Shown here: piece by piece, positions 58,343 to 64,000 of the stretch
Numbering within the stretch: position 1 is the first letter of the stretch
Layout of the letters: each line of letters opens with the position of its first letter
Assembly (NCBI RefSeq): GCF_947090785.1
Contig: NZ_OX352320.1
Span: forward strand, 1,488,001 to 1,552,000
Source of the DNA: Rheinheimera sp. MM224
GTDB taxonomy: Bacteria > Pseudomonadota > Gammaproteobacteria > Enterobacterales > Alteromonadaceae
Length of the DNA: 64,000 nt
Reading direction: 5' to 3'
Translations under genes and position numbers: made by a program
Notes under the pieces: model-generated
Database searches by the model: none
What the model was told of the DNA's origin: nothing
Seen by the model: only the letters and a program-made list of their open reading frames with translations

Positions 58343-59131
58343 ATGCATCCAGCTTTATGGATCAGTAAAACCGGTTTGGACGCGAAGCAGCGTGATATTT
58401 CGGTGATTTCAAATAACCTGGCCAACGCCAGTACTATTGGTTTTAAGAAAAGCCGCGCTGTATTTGAAGATTTGTTGTATCAAAACATCAATCAGCCAGG
58501 CGGGCGTTCCTCACAGAACTCAGAGCTGCCAAATGGTTTGATGTTAGGTGCTGGTACCAAGGTCGTAGCGACCCAGAAAAGCTTTACTCAAGGCAATATG
58601 ATCACTACTGAAGGCAGTCTGGACGTGATGATTCAGGGCCATGGCTTTTTTGAGGTGCTGATGCCAGATGGCACCACCTCCTACAGCCGCAACGGTCAGT
58701 TCACGACGGACAGCGACGGCAATATGGTGACCTCAGGCGCTGGCTATCAAATTCAGCCCAACATCGTTATTCCTGAAGATGCCCAAAGCATCACTATTTC
58801 GCAAGATGGTGAAGTGTCTGTGCGTCTGCCAGGTCAGATTGATCAGGCTGTAGTCGGACAGCTTACTGTAACTAACTTTGTGAATCCGGCAGGTTTAGAG
58901 CCTGTAGGTCAAAACTTATTTACTGCAACCGCGGCCAGCGGTGATCCGGTGCAAGGTATTCCGGGTCTTGAAGGGCGCGGGATTTTAGTTCAGGGCGCGT
59001 TGGAAACTTCAAACGTCAATGTGACGGAAGAGCTGGTCAGTCTGATTGAAAGTCAGCGTGTGTATGAAATGAATTCCAAAGTAATCTCAACTGTTGATCA
59101 GATGCTGGGTACTGCTATTCAGCAGCTGTAG
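58343..59131 (+). CDS. flgG: Distal rod protein FlgG
   Basis: This encodes 262 residues. It contains LWISKTGLDAKQRDISVISN, NLANASTIGFKKSRA, DLLYQNINQPGG and the end LVSLIESQRVYEMNSKVI. It forms the drive-shaft rod through the L and P rings. Confidence 0.95.
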   Translation: MHPALWISKTGLDAKQRDISVISNNLANASTIGFKKSRAVFEDLLYQNINQPGGRSSQNSELPNGLMLGAGTKVVATQKSFTQGNMITTEGSLDVMIQGHGFFEVLMPDGTTSYSRNGQFTTDSDGNMVTSGAGYQIQPNIVIPEDAQSITISQDGEVSVRLPGQIDQAVVGQLTVTNFVNPAGLEPVGQNLFTATAASGDPVQGIPGLEGRGILVQGALETSNVNVTEELVSLIESQRVYEMNSKVISTVDQMLGTAIQQL

Positions 59132-59141
59132 GAGTAAGTGG

Positions 59142-59822
59142 ATGAACAAGTTAATTCTGCTGGTACTGACACTGCAACTTTGTGTAGGCTGCGCCGGTGG
59201 CTTCAATGAGCCTATGCCGGATGACCCTAACTTTGCGCCTTTGCCGCCTGAGCCACAAGCAGTACCCTTATCGAACAATGGTTCTTTGTTTGCTCAGGGC
59301 TTGTCTAACGGCTTGTACTCTGACAACAAAGCTCGTCGTCCGGGTGACATCATTACTGTGGTACTAAAAGAAAATACTCAGGCGTCTAAAACGGCTAAAA
59401 CTGAATTTGGTAAAGACAGCTCTGCCAGTTTTGATCCTATGGTGGGTTTAGGTGGTCGTGATGTCAGTGTGCTTGGTAATACGCTGCAATTTGGTGCTAA
59501 CTCAGCTTCAGACTTCAAAGGCGATTCTAAAGCAGACCAGAGCAACAGTTTAGTCGGTGATATTTCTGTCAACGTTTTACGTGTGATGGCCAATGGCAAT
59601 CTGGTGATCCGTGGCGAAAAATGGTTAACGCTGAATACGGGCAAAGAGTTTATCCGTTTAACAGGAGTAATTCGTGCCGAAGATATTGATTCGAGAAATA
59701 CAGTGGAATCGACCAAAATTGCCAATGCACGTATTGAATACAGCGGCACTGGTGCTACTCATGGCGGCCAGGGCCCAGGCTGGTTAACCCGATTCTTTAA
59801 TGGCGTGTTGTGGCCGTTTTAA
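59142..59822 (+). CDS. flgH: L-ring lipoprotein FlgH
   Basis: This encodes 226 residues from the ATG at 59142, with TAGGAG upstream. Its lipobox is [26 protein letters not shown] and [14 protein letters not shown] are typical of the outer-membrane L ring. Confidence 0.94.
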   Translation: MNKLILLVLTLQLCVGCAGGFNEPMPDDPNFAPLPPEPQAVPLSNNGSLFAQGLSNGLYSDNKARRPGDIITVVLKENTQASKTAKTEFGKDSSASFDPMVGLGGRDVSVLGNTLQFGANSASDFKGDSKADQSNSLVGDISVNVLRVMANGNLVIRGEKWLTLNTGKEFIRLTGVIRAEDIDSRNTVESTKIANARIEYSGTGATHGGQGPGWLTRFFNGVLWPF

Positions 59823-59832
59823 TGCAGGTGAA

Positions 59833-60933
59833 ATGATGAAACTTATCCAAAGCCTTTTTGTAGTCCTGTTGTCCGGCGCTTTGTGTTTGCCGGTTTCAGC
59901 TGCCCGTATTAAAGACTTAACCAGTGTACAAGGGGTTCGTAGTAACCAATTGGTTGGATACGGCCTGGTGGTGGGGTTGCCTGGTACAGGCGAGCAAAGC
60001 CCTTTTACTGAGCAAAGCTTCAGAACCATGCTGAGCAACTTTGGCATTAATATGCCGCCTGGTATGAAATCTCAGATTAAAAACGTCGCTGCTGTTGCAG
60101 TACATGCTGAGTTACCTGCGTTCAGTAAACCTGGTCAGACAATTGATATTACAGTTTCATCTATGGGCAGTGCTAAAGGCTTACGTGGTGGCACTTTATT
60201 GCAAACCTTTCTCAAAGGTTTAGACGGCAACGTCTATGCGGTAGCTCAAGGTTCGCTGATTGTCAGTGGTTTAGGCGCGGAAGGCGCTGATGGTTCAAAA
60301 ATTCTGGTGAATACGCCTACTGTAGGACGCATTCCTAATGGCGCTACGGTTGAACGTGAAGTTCCATCGCCTTTTGCTGACGGCGATTTTATTACTTTTA
60401 ATTTAAATAGTTCAGATTTCACCACCGCCAAAACGTTGGCTGAAACCATCAATAACTTTATTGGCCCAGGCACTGCTCAGTCACTGGACGCATCTTCTGT
60501 TCAGGTAAGAGCGCCGCGCGATATGGATCAGCGAGTATCCTATTTATCTACGCTGGAAAATTTAACGCTGGAGCCAGCCAGTCAGTCGGCTAAAATTATT
60601 ATCAACTCCAGAACCGGTACCATAGTGATAGGTAAAGACGTCAGACTGTTCCCAGCTGCTGTAACTCATGGTGGTTTAACTGTGACTATCGCAGAGAATC
60701 CAACCGTAGTGCAGCCCAATGTTTTAGCTGGCGGTGATACGGCTGTAGAACAAAACAGTATTATCGATGTGCGGCCAGATCAATCACGTATGTTTAAATT
60801 TGATCCGGGCACGACGCTGGATGATTTAGTCAGCACCATCAATGCAGTTGGCGCTGCGCCAGGTGATTTGATGGCCATTTTAGAAGCCTTAAAAGAAGCC
60901 GGCGCCATTCATGGTGAGCTTGTGGTGATCTAA
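59833..60933 (+). CDS. flgI: P-ring protein FlgI
   Basis: This encodes 366 residues with a signal peptide ([15 protein letters not shown]). [19 protein letters not shown] follows directly, and the end is [23 protein letters not shown] codons at 59833 and 59836 are both possible starts. It is a periplasmic ring assembled with FlgA. Confidence 0.95.
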   Translation: MMKLIQSLFVVLLSGALCLPVSAARIKDLTSVQGVRSNQLVGYGLVVGLPGTGEQSPFTEQSFRTMLSNFGINMPPGMKSQIKNVAAVAVHAELPAFSKPGQTIDITVSSMGSAKGLRGGTLLQTFLKGLDGNVYAVAQGSLIVSGLGAEGADGSKILVNTPTVGRIPNGATVEREVPSPFADGDFITFNLNSSDFTTAKTLAETINNFIGPGTAQSLDASSVQVRAPRDMDQRVSYLSTLENLTLEPASQSAKIIINSRTGTIVIGKDVRLFPAAVTHGGLTVTIAENPTVVQPNVLAGGDTAVEQNSIIDVRPDQSRMFKFDPGTTLDDLVSTINAVGAAPGDLMAILEALKEAGAIHGELVVI

Positions 60934-61941
60934 ATGAGTAAAGTTGAGAACAAAGTCAATTATCATGATTTAACCGGCTTGGCGCAGCTGAAGCATAGCT
61001 CCGGTGGTGATGATGATGCGGCGCTGAAACAGGCGGCTAAACAATTCGAATCTATTTTTATGGGCATGTTACTTAGCAGTATGCGCAAAGCCAATGAAGT
61101 ATTCGAAGATGACGGTGTTCTCAACAGTAACGCGACCAAGTTTTATCAGGATATGTACGACAAACAGCTATCGACTGAACTGTCAGAGAAAGGCAGCTTA
61201 GGTTTAGCTGATTTGTTGGTGCAACAATTGCGGCCCACCAAAGGTAAAACCACACCGGCTTCCATGCTGAAAGTACCCACAGAAGCTGCACCCGTGCCAG
61301 ATAAAAAAGCCAGTGCAGATCCTGACGTTCCGGCTATAGCTCCAATTAAAAAACCAGTTGAAGTTGCACAGCCTTTAGTTACATCTGCACCACAGGTGAT
61401 TACCGAGACTTTGGCTTCTGAACCTGATCCTGATAACGAAGACTGGACTTTTGAGAGCCCTGGTGAGTTTATTCAAAAACTAATGCCAGCAGCCAAACAA
61501 GCAGCGCAAAAACTGGGGTTAGAGCCTTTAGCCTTATTGGCTCAAGCTGCGCTCGAAACAGGCTGGGGGCAACGTACTTTTAAAACCGCTGAAGGCAATA
61601 ACAGCTTTAACTTTTTTGGTATTAAAGCGCATAACAGCTGGCAAGGCGATGTCGCAGTCGTTGATACGCTGGAGTATCGTCAGGGTGTAGCGCAAAAAGA
61701 AAAAGCTAAGTTCCGTGCTTATGAGTCGCCAGAGCAAAGTCTGGGTGATTATGTCGACTTTATTAAATCTAACCCTCGTTATCAGCAGGCTGTGGCTATG
61801 GCTGATAACCCTAAAGCTTATTTTCAACAGCTGCAGGCGGCAGGTTATGCCACAGATCCAAACTACGCTCAGAAAATTTTATCGGTATTTAACAGCGAAA
61901 CCTTCAAACAGGCACGAAACCTGCTTACTAATAAAGAGTAA
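60934..61941 (+). CDS. flgJ: Rod-cap peptidoglycan hydrolase FlgJ
   Basis: This encodes 335 residues. The N-terminal rod-binding domain is about 25-110 (AAKQFESIFMGMLLSSMRKA). The C-terminal glucosaminidase domain starts at about 175 (LALLAQAALETGWGQRTF with the catalytic Glu, FNFFGIKA). The start follows the flgI stop directly. Confidence 0.94.
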   Translation: MSKVENKVNYHDLTGLAQLKHSSGGDDDAALKQAAKQFESIFMGMLLSSMRKANEVFEDDGVLNSNATKFYQDMYDKQLSTELSEKGSLGLADLLVQQLRPTKGKTTPASMLKVPTEAAPVPDKKASADPDVPAIAPIKKPVEVAQPLVTSAPQVITETLASEPDPDNEDWTFESPGEFIQKLMPAAKQAAQKLGLEPLALLAQAALETGWGQRTFKTAEGNNSFNFFGIKAHNSWQGDVAVVDTLEYRQGVAQKEKAKFRAYESPEQSLGDYVDFIKSNPRYQQAVAMADNPKAYFQQLQAAGYATDPNYAQKILSVFNSETFKQARNLLTNKE

Positions 61942-62016
61942 AAATAAATATTAAAGATTTAGCCGGTGCTGCCGGTTAACGAAGCTAAGATGCATGATGC
62001 ATCACTGGAGATTTAG

Positions 62017-64000
62017 ATGTCGGATAATTTACTTCGGATTGGAACCTCAGCCATACTGGCAAGTACTGCTTTGCTTTCGACCACAAGTAATAATATCGCC
62101 AACCTGAATACTCCAGGCTACACCAGACAGCGTACAGAGTTCGAATCCAATATCTTAGGGCTTGGTGTAGGTCGGGGCACGACAGAACGTTTAGTTAACG
62201 AGTTTGCCCAGAAGCAGTTATGGCGTGATGTTTCCTCTGTCAGTTACGCTAACCAGTATTTATCTGAAGCGGGCCGCGTTGATACGTTAATGTCTGATCA
62301 GTCGAACAGTATCTCCACAGGTATGTCTTCTTTTTTCAGTCAGTTGCAAACTGCTATTAACGATCCGACAAATGCATCTTCACGCCAGCTTGTTATGGGT
62401 GGAGCTCAAACTTTACTGAATAAATTCAATACATTATCAACTCAAATGACAGCGCAAAATAAGTATTTAAGTCAGCAACTGGAAACGGATGCGGCAGATG
62501 CTAATGAGCAAATTGGAGTGATAGCACGATTAAACCAGGAAATTCTGGCTTACGGCAATAACCCGGCTAAGCCACCGCCGCTGGACTTGCTCGACAAAAG
62601 GGATCAGGCCATTAAGGAGCTGTCTGCTCTGGTGGATATCAATGTATTGGATGCGGAAAACGGTGATAAACAAGTCTTTCTGGGCAGTGGCCAGTCTTTG
62701 GTTCTTGAAAACGGCAAGTTTAATTTATTCAGCGTGGCAGGCGAGCCTGATCCAAACCGCAAAACATTGCAGCTTAAGGCCGGTACCAATCAGAATGTTG
62801 TGATTAATATCTCTGAAACTGATTTGGGTGGAAAAATAGGTGCATCGCTTGAGTTCCGCACTAAAGTGCTGGACCCGGCACAAAGAGAGTTAGGTCAACT
62901 GGCGTTAGCCTTTACCGATGCCATGAACACCCAAAACCGTTTAGGTATGGATGCTGATGGTAATTTAGGTGGCAATCTTTTCACATTACCAGGCTTTAAC
63001 GCTTTGCCTTTTAGCAGCAACACCGGCAGCGGGGCAATTACTGCCTCTGTAGTGCCTGGACAAGGCAAAAATATTCCGGCTAACGATGTGCGTATTACCT
63101 TTACCGCTGCCGATGCCTTTACTGTTGAAGCTTTAGACGCTTCAGGTAATGTGATCCCAGGCACAGCCATTAGCCGTGCTGGTGTTACCTTTCCTGTGAC
63201 TGTCACCTCAGATGATACCAACGATTTTTTTGGCTTAAACATTACCTTAACCAATGGCGCGCCAGCTTTTGCCGCCGGAGATAAGTTTGATTTAAAACCT
63301 TTAAGCATTGCGGCTCAGAATATCAGTCTGGCGACCAGTCGTCCTGAAGCTATTGCTCTGGCGTCGCCACTGAAAGGTGAAAAAACGCTGACCAATATTG
63401 GTAATGCAGAAATAGATAAACTGACCATAAGCAGTGTAGGGCAGACAGGTAACAGATTATCGCAGCCGGCCAACTTTACAGACGGCCCAATTTCTATCAC
63501 TTATTTAGGTAATAACCAGTTTCTGATTGAAGACTCCGGCGCCCCTGTTGTCAGTGAAACCATCACCTTCGCTGGTACTGATTATCAGAACTTATTAGGT
63601 GGTTCTACCAACTTTGCTGATGCTGGCTTTGATTTTTCTGTTAAAGGTGTGCCGAAAGTGGGCGATACATTCAGTATCAGTTACAACACCGGTGGTTTCG
63701 AAGATAACAGAAACGGTCTGATGCTTGGGAATTTACAGAATGCTGATATGGTCCGTATTAACGCTGCAACAACAGCGAATGCAGACAAGTACCAGACGTT
63801 TAATCAGGCTTATTCGGAGTTGGTAGGGACTGTGGGTACTCAAACCAGTCAGGCTCGGGTTGCTGCGGCATCGTCTAAATCTTTGTTAGAACAAACCTCA
63901 GCATGGCATGAGTCTTTATCCGGTGTCAGCCTCGACGAAGAGGCTGCTGATCTGGTCAGGTTTCAACAAACTTATGCTGCAGCGGCTAAGATTTTGTCAA
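62017..64000 (+). CDS. flgK: Hook-filament junction protein FlgK, 3' end outside window
   Basis: The frame from the ATG at 62017 stays open for 661 codons to the right edge. It starts MSDNLLRIGTSAILASTALL, then TTSNNIANLNTPGYTRQR, and contains LDLLDKRDQAIKELS. Near the edge LDEEAADLVRFQQTYAAAAKI is the conserved FlgK end, so only a few codons should be missing. FlgN, encoded at 50417, is its export chaperone. Confidence 0.95.
   Translation, partial: MSDNLLRIGTSAILASTALLSTTSNNIANLNTPGYTRQRTEFESNILGLGVGRGTTERLVNEFAQKQLWRDVSSVSYANQYLSEAGRVDTLMSDQSNSISTGMSSFFSQLQTAINDPTNASSRQLVMGGAQTLLNKFNTLSTQMTAQNKYLSQQLETDAADANEQIGVIARLNQEILAYGNNPAKPPPLDLLDKRDQAIKELSALVDINVLDAENGDKQVFLGSGQSLVLENGKFNLFSVAGEPDPNRKTLQLKAGTNQNVVINISETDLGGKIGASLEFRTKVLDPAQRELGQLALAFTDAMNTQNRLGMDADGNLGGNLFTLPGFNALPFSSNTGSGAITASVVPGQGKNIPANDVRITFTAADAFTVEALDASGNVIPGTAISRAGVTFPVTVTSDDTNDFFGLNITLTNGAPAFAAGDKFDLKPLSIAAQNISLATSRPEAIALASPLKGEKTLTNIGNAEIDKLTISSVGQTGNRLSQPANFTDGPISITYLGNNQFLIEDSGAPVVSETITFAGTDYQNLLGGSTNFADAGFDFSVKGVPKVGDTFSISYNTGGFEDNRNGLMLGNLQNADMVRINAATTANADKYQTFNQAYSELVGTVGTQTSQARVAAASSKSLLEQTSAWHESLSGVSLDEEAADLVRFQQTYAAAAKILS

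Overview
The window is a gammaproteobacterial chromosome segment. The order and content of the flagellar cluster (flgT, flgP, flgN, flgM, flgA, cheV, cheR, flgBCDEFGHIJK) and the sigma-54 and sigma-28 promoter-like sites fit an Alteromonadales/Chromatiaceae bacterium such as Rheinheimera. That placement is inferred from gene content and was not tested. About 48.4 kb of the window is a siphovirus-type (HK97/lambda-like) prophage. Its integrase lies next to a tRNA-Arg(CCU) gene that marks the right chromosomal junction. The left prophage end is outside the window.

Left part (1-9.9 kb). The first 1.9 kb is a second, almost identical copy of 23977-25896 (terminase large subunit end plus the start of the protease-capsid gene), joined abruptly to a broken SNF2-type helicase gene. 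From 9912 down to about 1916 runs one minus-strand operon whose genes mostly overlap by 4 bases. Its core is a complete diversity-generating retroelement (DGR): two small DUF1566/C-type-lectin-like target genes, each ending in a variable repeat (VR), an Avd-like accessory gene, an adenine-rich template repeat (TR) and a reverse transcriptase. TR and VRs differ by 15 and 13 substitutions, every one at a TR adenine. The TR lies inside the reading frame of the reverse transcriptase. Downstream are two unknown genes, a small membrane protein, a Dam-type methylase, a DUF550 nucleotide pyrophosphohydrolase, another small membrane protein, a PD-(D/E)XK-like nuclease and the helicase. The DGR targets are far from the tail genes, which is the most interesting feature of the window.

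Lysogeny and early region (9.9-20.6 kb). This holds an operator-like intergenic region, an AT-rich cassette of small unknown and membrane proteins, a repressor-like gene, a lipoprotein, small regulators, a lambda-O-like initiator with four internal iterons and an A-rich tract, a DnaC-like loader, an additional tyrosine recombinase, a RuvC-like resolvase, a Q-like antiterminator, and a late-promoter/terminator region.

Late region (20.6-45.6 kb). This holds a SAR-type endolysin, overlapping Rz/Rz1 spanins, a holin, an HNH protein, terminase subunits, a fused prohead protease-capsid, portal, a collagen-like putative head fibre, connectors, a three-gene glycan-enzyme-like cassette, tail terminator and tube, G/GT chaperones with a CCCAAAG frameshift site, a tape measure (frame broken at an A7 run), tail-tip proteins and an SGNH-hydrolase tail fibre.

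Right prophage end (45.6-48.5 kb). A LexA-box-controlled divergent pair (SRAP/YedK-like protein and an unknown protein) is flanked by two copies of a structured, tRNA T-arm-containing repeat. The P4-type integrase and tRNA-Arg follow.

Chromosome (48.5-64 kb). Flagellar rod, hook and ring genes and chemotaxis genes, with a 50-bp tandem duplication that creates a decoy flgC start. flgK runs off the right edge. Several homopolymer-associated frame breaks (8873-8879, 37362-37368, 1418-1422) suggest residual long-read indel errors.
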